From an uncultured cyanobacterium (GTDB lineage: Bacteria > Cyanobacteriota > Cyanobacteriia > Cyanobacteriales > Nostocaceae), in assembly GCA_903848645.1 (NCBI GenBank), contig CAINGU010000031.1:1-64000 (forward strand): a DNA stretch of 64,000 bases, read 5' to 3'. The stretch's first letter is position 1. Each line of letters opens with the position of its first letter. Made by a program: the position numbers and the translations under genes. A model generated the notes under the pieces. The model had not been told where the DNA came from, ran no database searches, and saw nothing but the letters and a program-made list of their open reading frames with translations. This document shows, piece after piece, positions 36,144-43,657 of the stretch.

Positions 36144-36706
36144 TAGTTAGCCTCTGTAAAATCTACATAGTATTGTTTTCCTACTACAAATTTTTCTGCT
36201 ACTGCGGGGGAAACCACAGATAGTTGAATTTGTCCAGATGGAGTCCATTTGTAGAATGATTCATTCTCTGGGCTGCCATTTACGACTGCCTGTAAACGAA
36301 TTGAGTGACCATTCGTAGGATTTGCTGAGTCAATATTATTTGATGAAACTTCAAACTTTGCTCTTACTGATGCAATGTCAGATACACTTAATTCTGTATA
36401 TTTCTTTGAAATTTCTTCCTCAGAGTAAACATACAAAAATATGTCCCCATCCTTAAAATCTTCAATTTTTATCCATTCATTTTCTTTTACTATAGTAAAA
36501 TTAGTAGGATTAAGATTTTCGTTACTCCATTTATCTGAAATAAATAAGGTTTTGATTTCATCAAGTGTTCCAGTATATGCATAAGCACCACGATCACGAA
36601 TATATTTAATTACTTCAACATAATTTTCGCCGTCAAATTTAATAAAATCATAAACAGTTTCTGATTTCCAAGGGGAACTTTTGTATTGCTTTATTTCTAA
36701 TGCCAT
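36143..36706 (-). CDS. Two-domain protein with C-terminal YYVDFTE domain
   Basis: 187 residues. The N-terminal half is beta-rich; the C-terminal 85 residues (SVRAKFEVSS... FYKWTPSGQIQLSVVSPAVAEKFVVGKQYYVDFTEAN) are homologous to the smaller protein at 19428. The shared domain is probably a small beta-barrel that occurs alone there and fused here. Confidence 0.6.
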   Translation of the reverse strand: MALEIKQYKSSPWKSETVYDFIKFDGENYVEVIKYIRDRGAYAYTGTLDEIKTLFISDKWSNENLNPTNFTIVKENEWIKIEDFKDGDIFLYVYSEEEISKKYTELSVSDIASVRAKFEVSSNNIDSANPTNGHSIRLQAVVNGSPENESFYKWTPSGQIQLSVVSPAVAEKFVVGKQYYVDFTEAN

Positions 36707-36707
36707 T

Positions 36708-37079
36708 TTATCTCCATAACATAATTAAATAAACTATTAACGTATAGGTTAATAGATGGGCGAGTTGGTCATAGCCAAAGTGTCGCCAATGCTGTTTTTG
36801 TGATGGGTCGGGATTACCGAACCTCTTCTTTATATAATCTACATGATAGTGAACTACACCATCTAAAAGTCCTAAACCTACTAAAATGTCAGGATTTAAA
36901 CTACTTGTCCATACTAAACACACAAGAGCTATATAAGTACCCATAAAATGCTTATAACTATGCATTATTCCTGTAAGGTTTCCATATTTGCCCTTATTAG
37001 CAATTTCTTCATCAGTTTGCCAACAAAAATCAACTATTGTATGCTTAATAAAAAGCAGAATAAAGATTAAATAGGACAT
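36708..37079 (-). CDS. DUF3307-like membrane protein
   Basis: 123 residues, three or four hydrophobic helices. HTIVDF near the start, GLLDGVVHYHVDYIKKRFG and FGYDQLAHLLTYT match the DUF3307 family, whose histidines and aspartates line the membrane. Role unknown. Confidence 0.65.
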   Translation of the reverse strand: MSYLIFILLFIKHTIVDFCWQTDEEIANKGKYGNLTGIMHSYKHFMGTYIALVCLVWTSSLNPDILVGLGLLDGVVHYHVDYIKKRFGNPDPSQKQHWRHFGYDQLAHLLTYTLIVYLIMLWR

Positions 37080-37363
37080 TAATTTCCTTTTTTGTAGTTA
37101 TGTAATAAATTAATTGTAAACATATTACGAATTTTGTTTTTGTTTGCTTCGGAGAGCCATTTTTTAATATTAAATAAATAAGCAGATATATAAATAGTAG
37201 ATCCAAAAATAAATCCATATTGTTTAGTATCAAGACTATATGCTACCCAAGCGAATTCTGTTATAATTCCAACAAGGTAGCCTTTCCAGTTTTTGTGACC
37301 GACCATTAATAGACCTATTACGCCTATTATAGATAATCCCCAAGACCACAATTCATTACTCAT
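37079..37363 (-). CDS. Small multi-helix membrane protein
   Basis: 94 residues with three hydrophobic helices; NWKGYLVGIITEFAWVAYSLDTKQYGF resembles the repeat unit of PnuC-like transporters but is far too short for one. Coupled to the DUF3307-like gene. Confidence 0.55.
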   Translation of the reverse strand: MSNELWSWGLSIIGVIGLLMVGHKNWKGYLVGIITEFAWVAYSLDTKQYGFIFGSTIYISAYLFNIKKWLSEANKNKIRNMFTINLLHNYKKGN

Positions 37364-37384
37364 ATATCTCCATTATACCAAATA

Positions 37385-37407
37385 GGGCGAGTTTATTCAA
37401 CCCGCCC
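37385..37407 (-). terminator. Hairpin after the secreted protein gene
   Basis: GGGCG.GTT...AAC.CGCCC inverted repeat, weak T-rich tail on the - strand; ends the 37426 transcription unit. Confidence 0.5.
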
Positions 37408-37425
37408 CACCCAGTTGTATTAGTG

Positions 37426-38562
37426 CTACTTAGTTGTAGCGAACTTGTACTTCTTTGCCTTAGCGTTGTAAAGCTTTACAAGTGCATTGTACTTTGCAGT
37501 ACTTGCATTAGTATTAGCTGTGAGCAATGCTTGTGCATTAGCCACATCAGAAGCATGGGCTGCCTTTTCATTTGCAAGAGCAGTATTTGCTGTTGCAAGT
37601 GATGTGTTTGCAGTGCTAAGGGCTGTAGCAGCATTTGCTACATCAGAAGCGTGTGCAGACTTTTCTGCTGCAAGGGCTGTTGCATCAGCAGCAACTTGTG
37701 CGTTAAGTGTTGCCACTTGTGCAGTCAATGTTGCAATTTGTGCATTAAGTCCAGAGATTTGTGCATTAAGATCTGATACAGAAAATGTTCCGATTGCAGT
37801 CTTAATTGGTGCAGGCAAACCTACAGCATTTGTTCCAATTGCAGTGTCTGTTGCAACAATTGTTACTGTTCCTGCAGATACTGCAGAAAGTGAACCTGTT
37901 GCTGAACCTAGAACTGTTACTGGGATTACACCTACTGCAGAAGTAACTGCAGAAGTAGTAAGTGTCTTAGTAATTGATGCATCAGAAAATGTAGCATTAA
38001 TCAATGTTACAGAAACTGGTACGTTTGCTACTGCATTTCCAAATACGTCAGTTGCTGAAACTGAAAATGTTGGAGCAGTATTTACTGCAGCAGATACTGG
38101 TGCATTTACATATACGTTGGAGACTACTCCTGCTGTACCTTGAATGTAAACAATTGTTGAATATGCACCATTAGTAATTGTAACGGAGCCAGTATTAACA
38201 GATGTTGTATAAGCGTATACAGTAGTAGCAACACCCGTAGATGTTACTGAAACAGTTGAAACACCACTTGTAGTTGTTACAGGTGCTGTTGCTGTAGCAA
38301 GTGTTGAAACAAGCTTTACGCCTGATGCAACGAAATTAACGACTGTGCCAGTGTCGGCAGTAGCTGTAAGAGCAACTGTATTTGTAGCATCAATTGAATT
38401 TGATACTGGTACTGCAACCGTCTTTGGTGCTACAGAAGTTGTAGCATTAGCCACTCCTGCTACTGTAACCGCGAGCGGTGTAGCATTTGCTGGAAGGGCA
38501 GAAACGCCAACGAGTGCAAGGGCTGCAGCGATTGCAAGGGCGATCTTTTTATTTGTCTTCAT
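37426..38562 (-). CDS. Secreted Ala/Thr/Val-rich surface protein with C-terminal coiled coil
   Basis: 378 residues. Residues 1-27 are a classical signal peptide (KTNKKIALAIAAALALVG...ALPANA). Residues about 28-265 are Ser/Thr/Val-rich and probably contain an Ig-like beta domain (SVSATDVFGNAVANVPVSVTL). Residues about 268-350 form coiled coil with near-repeats LNAQIATLTAQVA and AAEKSAHASDVANA. No LPXTG or membrane anchor. It resembles secreted proteins of the presumed host more than a phage tail protein, and its GC-rich codons differ from neighbours, so it is probably captured from a host. It has its own promoter and a structured leader. It may alter the infected-cell surface or act in superinfection control; both are guesses. 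Confidence 0.7.
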   Translation of the reverse strand: MKTNKKIALAIAAALALVGVSALPANATPLAVTVAGVANATTSVAPKTVAVPVSNSIDATNTVALTATADTGTVVNFVASGVKLVSTLATATAPVTTTSGVSTVSVTSTGVATTVYAYTTSVNTGSVTITNGAYSTIVYIQGTAGVVSNVYVNAPVSAAVNTAPTFSVSATDVFGNAVANVPVSVTLINATFSDASITKTLTTSAVTSAVGVIPVTVLGSATGSLSAVSAGTVTIVATDTAIGTNAVGLPAPIKTAIGTFSVSDLNAQISGLNAQIATLTAQVATLNAQVAADATALAAEKSAHASDVANAATALSTANTSLATANTALANEKAAHASDVANAQALLTANTNASTAKYNALVKLYNAKAKKYKFATTK

Positions 38563-38625
38563 GTTTTCCTATCTAGTTAGTTATCCCTGTACAGGATAGT
38601 GACTACATTATGTAGCCAATAATAT

Positions 38626-38655
38626 ATTGTAACTTATTAGTTATAATTTTGTCAA
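38626..38655 (-). promoter_or_regulatory. Promoter and structured leader of the secreted protein
   Basis: TTGACA (38655-38650), 18 bp, TACAAT (38631-38626). The roughly 55-base leader contains ATCC-TGTAC-AGGGAT and other short inverted repeats before GATAGGAAA and ATG. Confidence 0.65.
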
Positions 38656-39206
38656 ATATATCTTGACTTTATTTCTTTTTTACTTTGTTTTACTACTTGA
38701 AATGGGCCAGATGTATAAATATCGTTTTTAGCAGCCAATTCAAGTGCCTCTTCCACCGTCTTCCCCGAAGCCAACGCACCAATGGCAATATTTCCACCAC
38801 TTCCAATCCCGTATATGCCCTCACCATTAAGCAATACACTAAAGTCACTATCAATTTGGAAGATTTCTCCATTGTATGCAAAAAGCATACTAAATCCACC
38901 GTCAGGATTAGAATTATCAATTTTATAATCATTATCTGCTAGTACTCTTCGCATAGCTGGAACAAATTCAGTAATCATAAATTTATATAAATCTTTTTTT
39001 TCTGCTGCTGTTGGAATTGGAGGATTAAAGATATGTTGTAATATATCACAAGGAGTGGAATCTCCACTACCTGCAATTAAATATCCATTGTTATCAGTAA
39101 TTTTTTGCATTCTTGGATGATTATTTGGTCTAGCATTGCTAGTAACTTGAGAATCTGCTCCGATAATTGCAAGACCATTTTTTACTACACCTACAATTGT
39201 TGTCAT
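38652..39206 (-). CDS. Proteasome beta/HslV-like Ntn hydrolase
   Basis: 184 residues. MTTIVGVVKNGLAIIGADSQVT fits the N-terminus of HslV and proteasome beta subunits: Thr2/Thr3 would be the nucleophile after Met removal, D18 follows in GADS, a short basic segment supplies the usual Lys region, and GIGSGGNIAIGALASG matches the GSGG...A-x-GAL segment. No partner ATPase (HslU, Mpa/ARC) is seen in the window, so it may use a host ATPase or act alone. Thioredoxin, GroES and WhiB genes lie upstream, suggesting a proteostasis/stress group. Confidence 0.75.
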   Translation of the reverse strand: MTTIVGVVKNGLAIIGADSQVTSNARPNNHPRMQKITDNNGYLIAGSGDSTPCDILQHIFNPPIPTAAEKKDLYKFMITEFVPAMRRVLADNDYKIDNSNPDGGFSMLFAYNGEIFQIDSDFSVLLNGEGIYGIGSGGNIAIGALASGKTVEEALELAAKNDIYTSGPFQVVKQSKKEIKSRYI

Positions 39207-39532
39207 TCAATTATCTCCCTAAGTATTTCTTCTGCAGTTTTGGCATCAATTTTTTTAATAATTTCGCCTTTTTCCATAACGAAAACTTGTGGAATGCTTT
39301 TAATACTATAATATTCTAGGTGCTCTGCACCTACATCATCAACATCAACTAAGTAATAATTTAATTCTGGATTCATTACTGCTGCTCGCCCATAATGTGG
39401 CTTTAACTGTTTACAAGGATTACACCATTGTGCTGTAAAGTAAACTACGCAGCGATCTTCATTTTTAAATTCTTGTGCATTATTTGTAATTTTAAGCAAC
39501 GATTTCACTTCCCGAAATATCTCTTCCGACAT
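39203..39532 (-). CDS. Thioredoxin-like protein
   Basis: 109 residues, thioredoxin fold: VVYFTAQWCNPCKQLKP with the redox pair C37-x2-C40, DVDD before the third strand and the cis-proline strand SIPQVFV. The active site CNPC differs from CGPC. Could supply electrons for phage or host reductases. Four-base ATGA-type overlap with the protease gene downstream. Confidence 0.82.
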   Translation of the reverse strand: MSEEIFREVKSLLKITNNAQEFKNEDRCVVYFTAQWCNPCKQLKPHYGRAAVMNPELNYYLVDVDDVGAEHLEYYSIKSIPQVFVMEKGEIIKKIDAKTAEEILREIIE

Positions 39533-39722
39533 AACGGTGCTTGATTATATAATCTCTTACATATTCAGTACCAAACTGTCTTCCCGCCATAATAATTGTA
39601 TATCGTGGCTCAAATTTGCTGTCAATACAAACCTGGCACATAAATAAATCTACACCTTTTAATAGTGCTGATTTTACTGTATGTAATTTTTCTCTTTGTT
39701 TTCCGCAAGAATAACATAGCAT
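39492..39722 (-). CDS. Zinc-finger protein
   Basis: 76 residues, MLCYSCGKQ...LFMCQVCIDSKF two-CxxC site then YEYVRDYIIKHRYVG-like basic helix. Overlaps the thioredoxin start by 41 bp. Confidence 0.6.
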   Translation of the reverse strand: MLCYSCGKQREKLHTVKSALLKGVDLFMCQVCIDSKFEPRYTIIMAGRQFGTEYVRDYIIKHRYVGRDISGSEIVA

Positions 39723-39937
39723 TAATTATCCTCCTCCTGTTCTTCTTCTGAGACATAACCAATGCCTATTTCATTAACCGTTTCATATTCATCATTTGGC
39801 ACTTCAATAGTATATTTAAATCCGCCATCATAGTATTCTATTAAAGAAAACCATGCTCCGTATCTAATAACAGTTCCGTATATACCTTCATTGGGTAAAT
39901 ATACATACTCTACTATTTCTTCTTCGTCATGAGCCAT
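39722..39937 (-). CDS. Hypothetical 71-residue acidic protein
   Basis: Tyr/Glu-rich beta product (IVEYVYLPNEGIYGTVIRYGAWFS). One-base overlaps; function unknown. Confidence 0.5.
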   Translation of the reverse strand: MAHDEEEIVEYVYLPNEGIYGTVIRYGAWFSLIEYYDGGFKYTIEVPNDEYETVNEIGIGYVSEEEQEEDN

Positions 39938-40178
39938 TGCCAGCCAACCCTTCTATTTCACACGGCGTTCCATAAGCTTTAATTAAATCTCTGACTAGTA
40001 ATAGGTATTCCATCACTTGCCACCTTTGAGATTCATTCATCTCCATGATGTTGTCTTCATATACTGTAAGTGCAAGATAATTAGGTCTTGCTCTAATATC
40101 CATTTTTAGATTTTTAACGGGAACTTTAATCGCCCGAATATCTTTTGCCATTTTTAAAGTATATTTAATTTTTTCCAT
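39927..40178 (-). CDS. Hypothetical 83-residue protein
   Basis: KYTLKMAKDIRAIKVPVKNLKMDIRARPNYLALTVYE, basic N-terminal half. Overlaps the WhiB gene end by 14 bp. No family recognised. Confidence 0.5.
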   Translation of the reverse strand: MEKIKYTLKMAKDIRAIKVPVKNLKMDIRARPNYLALTVYEDNIMEMNESQRWQVMEYLLLVRDLIKAYGTPCEIEGLAGNGS

Positions 40179-40479
40179 GAAGTTTTTTCAACTGCTTCCA
40201 TATCTCTGTATCTTTATGAGAGTTGTGTTGCTTATCTGGTCTACCAAGATCCATATAGACTCCACCCCAAACACCTTTTTCTTTGTTAGTAACACCTTCA
40301 TCATGACACTGTTTAATTACAGGACAATGTAAGCATATTTGGTCTACTTGTTTTGCAACTTCTTTATCATTTTCATAATCATCATAAAACCAATTTATTG
40401 GCATATTTTTACATGCTGCAAGGTGGTACCATTTTACATCCTGTTCATCCAAACCTAGATTGTTAAATAAGGTTGGCAT
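40165..40479 (-). CDS. WhiB-family iron-sulphur transcription regulator
   Basis: 104 residues from MPTLFNNLG. Four cysteines C23, C49-x2-C52 and C58 match the WhiB [4Fe-4S] pattern (C...CxxCPVxxxC), followed by GVWGG, the family's beta-turn. A basic tail (KKLHGKN) could contact DNA. WhiB proteins are restricted to Actinobacteria and their phages and typically bind the primary sigma factor region 4 to redirect promoters. A phage WhiB could explain phage-specific promoter patterns, but that link is not shown here. Confidence 0.85.
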   Translation of the reverse strand: MPTLFNNLGLDEQDVKWYHLAACKNMPINWFYDDYENDKEVAKQVDQICLHCPVIKQCHDEGVTNKEKGVWGGVYMDLGRPDKQHNSHKDTEIWKQLKKLHGKN

Positions 40480-40693
40480 ATTTATCGCTAATTTCCCACG
40501 TCCCACTGGAAGTTAGATTATAGCGATTTGAGTATCCCCACTTATTATTTCTAAATAAACCATTAGGTTGCATGAAGCCGTTATTACTTGGAGACCATTT
40601 CACAATAGTAAAACCATCCCAAAAAAATCCTTTATCTTTATTTTTATCAACAAATTCATGTGCTGATTCGTAATTTAATGTGATCTTAGGCAC
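40463..40693 (-). CDS. Hypothetical 76-residue protein (GTG start)
   Basis: GTG start with GGAAGAG 6 bp upstream, inside the groES-like end. FFWDGFTIVKWSPSNNGFMQPNG, aromatic-rich. Overlaps WhiB start. Confidence 0.5.
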   Translation of the reverse strand: MPKITLNYESAHEFVDKNKDKGFFWDGFTIVKWSPSNNGFMQPNGLFRNNKWGYSNRYNLTSSGTWEISDKYANLI

Positions 40694-40991
40694 GTTGCTC
40701 TCTTCCAAATAGGTTACGCCAATTAACAAACTCGTATTTTTCTCCTACAGAATCTTTAACTTCTGTTCCATGATTATCAGAATAATAAACGATATCTCCA
40801 ACATCTAATGGAATTGGGTGTGTTGTTCCGTATTGGTCTCTTTCCCCTGGCCCGACTACAATAACTTCACCGCGTTGTAGATCAGATTCTAAAGTTGATG
40901 CAGTCATGATTAAGCCAGTCGGTGTAACTTTTTCAGTTACCTCTATCTTTTTTACTAAAATTAACCCGCCGAGCGGTAAAATATTTGTCAT
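40686..40991 (-). CDS. GroES/Cpn10-like co-chaperonin
   Basis: 101 residues: ILPLGGLILVKKIEVTEKVTPTGLIM at the N-terminus, GEVIVVGPGER, and DVGDIVYYSDNHGTEVKDSVGEKYEFV, the order of a Cpn10 beta-barrel. The mobile loop region (TPTGLIMTASTLES) is present. It would cap host GroEL during folding of phage proteins, as T4 Gp31 does. Own consensus promoter upstream (TTGACA, 18 bp, TATAAT at about 41021-41051). Confidence 0.82.
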   Translation of the reverse strand: MTNILPLGGLILVKKIEVTEKVTPTGLIMTASTLESDLQRGEVIVVGPGERDQYGTTHPIPLDVGDIVYYSDNHGTEVKDSVGEKYEFVNWRNLFGREQRA

Positions 40992-41056
40992 TCATTTCCT
41001 TTGTTAGTAGTTACCTATTGATATATTATATCAGTTTATTTAGGTGTATGTCAAGT

Positions 41057-41425
41057 CTATTTTGGAAAATACCTATATGGCACGTCTAATGCTTCTAAAA
41101 GCTTGATGCATTGCCTATTTCTTGGAGAATCCCCAAAAACTAAAGCAATACTTGGGTTACTTTCAATCATTGTAACATCAGAATAAGAAGATTTATCTCT
41201 AATTATTTCTTCTGTAATTTTATAACCTTTTTGCCTAAGTAACTTTTCTGATTTACCAATAAATTCAGTAATCATGTTTTCTGCACCTGCTACCCCTTTA
41301 TGAATAAAAGTAAATTCTTTATCCTCTGGATACAAATGTTTAATATCTTCAAGAAGTAATACAACTTGTCTAATTAAATCATTATAATCAGTCCAATCTT
41401 TACTTCCAAATACTAGTGCTTTCAA
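41057..41425 (-). CDS. SLOG-domain protein (YspA/DprA-like)
   Basis: 122 residues with a Rossmann-like pattern: MKALVFGSKDWTDY at the start, FIHKGVAGAENMITEF in the nucleotide-binding loop position and PSIALVFGDSPRNRQCIKLL. Resembles SLOG/cpYpsA proteins that bind nucleotides or ADP-ribose-like ligands. Exact ligand unknown. Confidence 0.65.
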   Translation of the reverse strand: MKALVFGSKDWTDYNDLIRQVVLLLEDIKHLYPEDKEFTFIHKGVAGAENMITEFIGKSEKLLRQKGYKITEEIIRDKSSYSDVTMIESNPSIALVFGDSPRNRQCIKLLEALDVPYRYFPK

Positions 41426-41571
41426 TCTAACTCCTTCAATTGCTCTTTAAGTGATTCTTTTTTGCTTGTGCCTCTTTTACATTTCCATTCAGATTTTTTA
41501 TTACCTGTGCAGTTCCAGCACCAGCACGATCTTGGGTTTTGCCAACCGCGATCTTTATCTGTTCTGCTCAT
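41422..41571 (-). CDS. 49-residue Cys-rich basic protein
   Basis: From MSRTDKDRGW, 6 bp after AAAGG. SCWCWNCTGNKKSEWKCKRG: four Cys with basic surroundings, likely zinc and nucleic-acid binding. Confidence 0.55.
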   Translation of the reverse strand: MSRTDKDRGWQNPRSCWCWNCTGNKKSEWKCKRGTSKKESLKEQLKELD

Positions 41572-41590
41572 AGTTGCCTTTCTAAATGCA

Positions 41591-41612
41591 CAAGGACGGT
41601 TTCCCGTCCTTG
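41591..41612. terminator. GNRA-capped hairpin
   Basis: CAAGGACGG/CCGTCCTTG 9 bp perfect stem with a GAAA loop on the - strand, between the 41639 and 41422 genes. No T-run, so perhaps an RNA-processing or stability element. Confidence 0.5.
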
Positions 41613-41638
41613 CAAATATATATACATGTATATAGTTA

Positions 41639-42235
41639 TTAATTAAGTTTTGGGAGAGAGAATGAACCCTTCCAAATCTTACTAACTTGTGTGTTTTCTG
41701 TAGCATCTACTGATTTTTCAGTTTTTTCATCATCTGCTGATGTTTCTGAAATTTCATCATCTGCTGCAGCTTTTTCAACTTTTGATTCATCTGTTGAATC
41801 ATCTGCTTTATTAATTGCTTGACCGCAAGTTTCGCACTTACCGTCTACACCTTTATAAACTCCTGCTCCACCTGTTGCAACTGCTTCGGCAAGGCTATCG
41901 TTATTTGGTGCATCTGAAACAGATACATTAGTATCTGGACTTGTTTGTTGATCAACTAAATCTGCTGCTGCTGGGCGAGATGCATTAGGAAGATCCTTTT
42001 GAACTGCAGTTGCACCCTTTGGATCTGGTTCTGTTGTGTTATCTGACATATTATTACCTCCAATCGTGTAGTCATTAGATTTTGCTGGAATTGTATTAAC
42101 ATTGCCAGACTCTCTAACATAGTTTTCTACGGTTCTTTCATCCCGCTCTTGGTTTGCCGAAGATGAAGTGCCAATTGCTTTTTCAAAGGCATCTTTTACA
42201 TCATCAATAAACTTTTTAATATTTTGTTTTTCCAT
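41639..42235 (-). CDS. Disordered acidic protein with single CxxC
   Basis: 198 residues, mostly Ser/Asp/Glu/Ala/Thr-rich and probably unfolded; KCETCGQAI at about 142. Ends in a basic FSLPKLN tail. Could be a virion-associated or scaffolding-type protein, but no motif supports that. Confidence 0.55.
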   Translation of the reverse strand: MEKQNIKKFIDDVKDAFEKAIGTSSSANQERDERTVENYVRESGNVNTIPAKSNDYTIGGNNMSDNTTEPDPKGATAVQKDLPNASRPAAADLVDQQTSPDTNVSVSDAPNNDSLAEAVATGGAGVYKGVDGKCETCGQAINKADDSTDESKVEKAAADDEISETSADDEKTEKSVDATENTQVSKIWKGSFSLPKLN

Positions 42236-42471
42236 TACTTTGACCCTACTTCTGTCGTAGTGATATTTCCTCCAGCATATTGTGGAGTGGTCATTGAAAC
42301 ATCACTTCCCGTTAAAGGGGATGGTACATTAACTATAGAAGGAGAGTTTACTCCAAGGTCAGTCTTTGGGAATGCACTAATTGCAACTTCTGGGCCTGCT
42401 GCTTCTGCAACGTGCTGAGATGATGCTGGTTGTGTAATTCCGCCTTCTTTTGTTTGTTGGTTATTATCCAT
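42235..42471 (-). CDS. Disordered 78-residue protein
   Basis: Gln/Ser/Pro/Thr-rich, low complexity; one-base overlap with the gene downstream. Function unknown. Confidence 0.5.
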   Translation of the reverse strand: MDNNQQTKEGGITQPASSQHVAEAAGPEVAISAFPKTDLGVNSPSIVNVPSPLTGSDVSMTTPQYAGGNITTTEVGSK

Positions 42472-42497
42472 TGTTTTTAAATCACCGCCTTATTAAA

Positions 42498-42821
42498 TTA
42501 TTCAATACTTTCTGATTTATCTAATTTAAATCCCATTTCTTCTAAAACCAATTCGGCTTCATCTGAAATAGCAACTACTGCATTTAGATCTTCATCATAA
42601 GTTATATCTACTAAACCTTTTTCAAATAAGCCAAGTAGAATTTTGTCTATATCTTCTTGCATTACTGCATGTAATTCTGGAGCAATTTCTTCCAAAATGT
42701 CCATATCAAACTTGTAGATGGTATTGCCTTCATCATCCAAACCTTCTGTCCACGCTGCACCTTCTGAAATCAGAAAATTCATGTATTCTTTGTGTTCTTC
42801 ATTAGTAGGATCAATTTCCAT
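42498..42821 (-). CDS. Hypothetical acidic protein
   Basis: 107 residues from MEIDPTNEEH, with GAGGAAG upstream. Very acidic; the C-terminal half resembles a winged-helix-like alpha/beta domain (IDKILLGLFEKGLVDITYDEDLNAVV). No family recognised. Confidence 0.55.
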   Translation of the reverse strand: MEIDPTNEEHKEYMNFLISEGAAWTEGLDDEGNTIYKFDMDILEEIAPELHAVMQEDIDKILLGLFEKGLVDITYDEDLNAVVAISDEAELVLEEMGFKLDKSESIE

Positions 42822-42870
42822 TTGCACTTCCTCACTTTAAAGTATATCAGATATTGCCTATTTTTAAGAA

Positions 42871-42947
42871 TGGTGCCAATGAAGGGATTCGAACCCCCAG
42901 CCTAACGGGTAGAAACCGTTCGCTCTAATCCGTTGAGCTACATTGGC
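42871..42947 (-). tRNA. tRNA-Arg (TCT)
   Basis: Acceptor GCCAATG/CATTGGC, loop TTTCTAC, T-loop TTCGAAT, discriminator A and encoded CCA. Reads AGA, common in AT-rich genomes. Confidence 0.92.
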
Positions 42948-42951
42948 ATAG

Positions 42952-43023
42952 TGTGACATAAGAGAATTGAACTCTTGTATGCGGTACCACAAACCGCCGT
43001 TCTTCCATTGAACTAATGCCACC
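42952..43023 (-). tRNA. tRNA-His (GTG)
   Basis: Acceptor GTGGCAT/ATGTCAC, loop TTGTGGT. A G directly precedes the stem, supplying the G-1 identity base required by HisRS. Confidence 0.88.
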
Positions 43024-43034
43024 ACGATCTTGCG

Positions 43035-43106
43035 TACCCCTAGTTGGAATCGAACCAACAACATTTCGGTTAAGAGCCGAAAGCTCTGCCATTGAGCTAC
43101 AGAGGC
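43035..43106 (-). tRNA. tRNA-Lys (CTT)
   Basis: Loop CTCTTAA, T-arm GTTGG-TTCGATT-CCAAC. The acceptor stem uses several G-U pairs; no encoded CCA. Confidence 0.85.
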
Positions 43107-43107
43107 T

Positions 43108-43183
43108 TGGTAGGTTGCATGGGATTCGAACCCACAGTCTCACGCCTTAAAAGGGCGGGGTTTTACCGTTAAACTAACAACCC
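43108..43183 (-). tRNA. tRNA-Lys (TTT)
   Basis: Loop CTTTTAA, T-loop TTCGAAT, discriminator A and encoded CCA; starts 2 bp from the tRNA-Lys(CTT). Confidence 0.88.
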
Positions 43184-43195
43184 ATATTTAAACAC

Positions 43196-43224
43196 AAAAG
43201 GCACTTTATAAAAAGTACCTTTTA
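43196..43224. terminator. Hairpin between membrane gene and tRNAs
   Basis: AAAGGTACTTT/AAAGTGCCTTT with one G-U, T-run on both sides; ends the 43263 gene transcript or separates tRNA units. Confidence 0.6.
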
Positions 43225-43262
43225 TTTAACACTTGCAGACCAAGAATATTATTATAGCACTT

Positions 43263-43562
43263 TTACACAGATATATCAATATCTCTATGTTTATGCTTTA
43301 ATTTAACCATTTCTTCTATCTCCTCGTAATCCTTTTTCTTGGGATCATTATCTTTATATAATGCATCAATTGTCTTTCTATCTTCAAGTCTTTGTGCACC
43401 TTCACCCATACCAATAAATAACATTGCAATAGGAATTAAAATACCCATTGGAATAGTTTGCCAGTATTTAATTCCATTAAGACTAATTGCAGATAAATAA
43501 CCAGTAACTCTTGCTGGATATTTTTCAAAATAAAAAGATACAATTGCCCAATATTTTTTCAT
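43263..43562 (-). CDS. Membrane protein inside the tRNA array, leaderless
   Basis: 99 residues from MKKYWAIV. TATAAT lies exactly 6 bp upstream of this ATG, so the message is probably leaderless. One or two hydrophobic segments (about 20-55), charged C-terminal tail with KKKDYEEIEEMVKLKHKH. Function unknown. Confidence 0.6.
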   Translation of the reverse strand: MKKYWAIVSFYFEKYPARVTGYLSAISLNGIKYWQTIPMGILIPIAMLFIGMGEGAQRLEDRKTIDALYKDNDPKKKDYEEIEEMVKLKHKHRDIDISV

Positions 43563-43579
43563 AGTTCTATTATACATCA

Positions 43580-43653
43580 TGGTAGTCCTAGAGGGTAACG
43601 CTCCCTCTTCTCCAGGGTGAAAACCTGGTATCCTGCTTCTAGACGATAAGACC
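43580..43653 (-). tRNA. tRNA-Glu (TTC), unusual T-loop
   Basis: Acceptor GGTCTTA/TAGGACT, loop TTTTCAC, encoded CCA. The T-arm is GAGGG-AGCGTTA-CCCTC: the loop lacks the universal TTC, a trait shared with tRNA-Phe and (as GGCAGTA) tRNA-Gly. Confidence 0.85.
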
Positions 43654-43657
43654 AGAG

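Noticed and set aside
37487-38143. 218-codon frame on the + strand opposite the secreted protein gene
   Set aside because: It is the shadow of an Ala/Val/Thr-rich coding sequence; no promoter or ribosome site, and the - strand frame has a clear signal peptide.
42864-43143. Protein frames across tRNA-His/Lys genes
   Set aside because: They are encoded entirely by tRNA sequence (also at 43958-44140 and 47249-47497); the tRNA folds explain the sequence.
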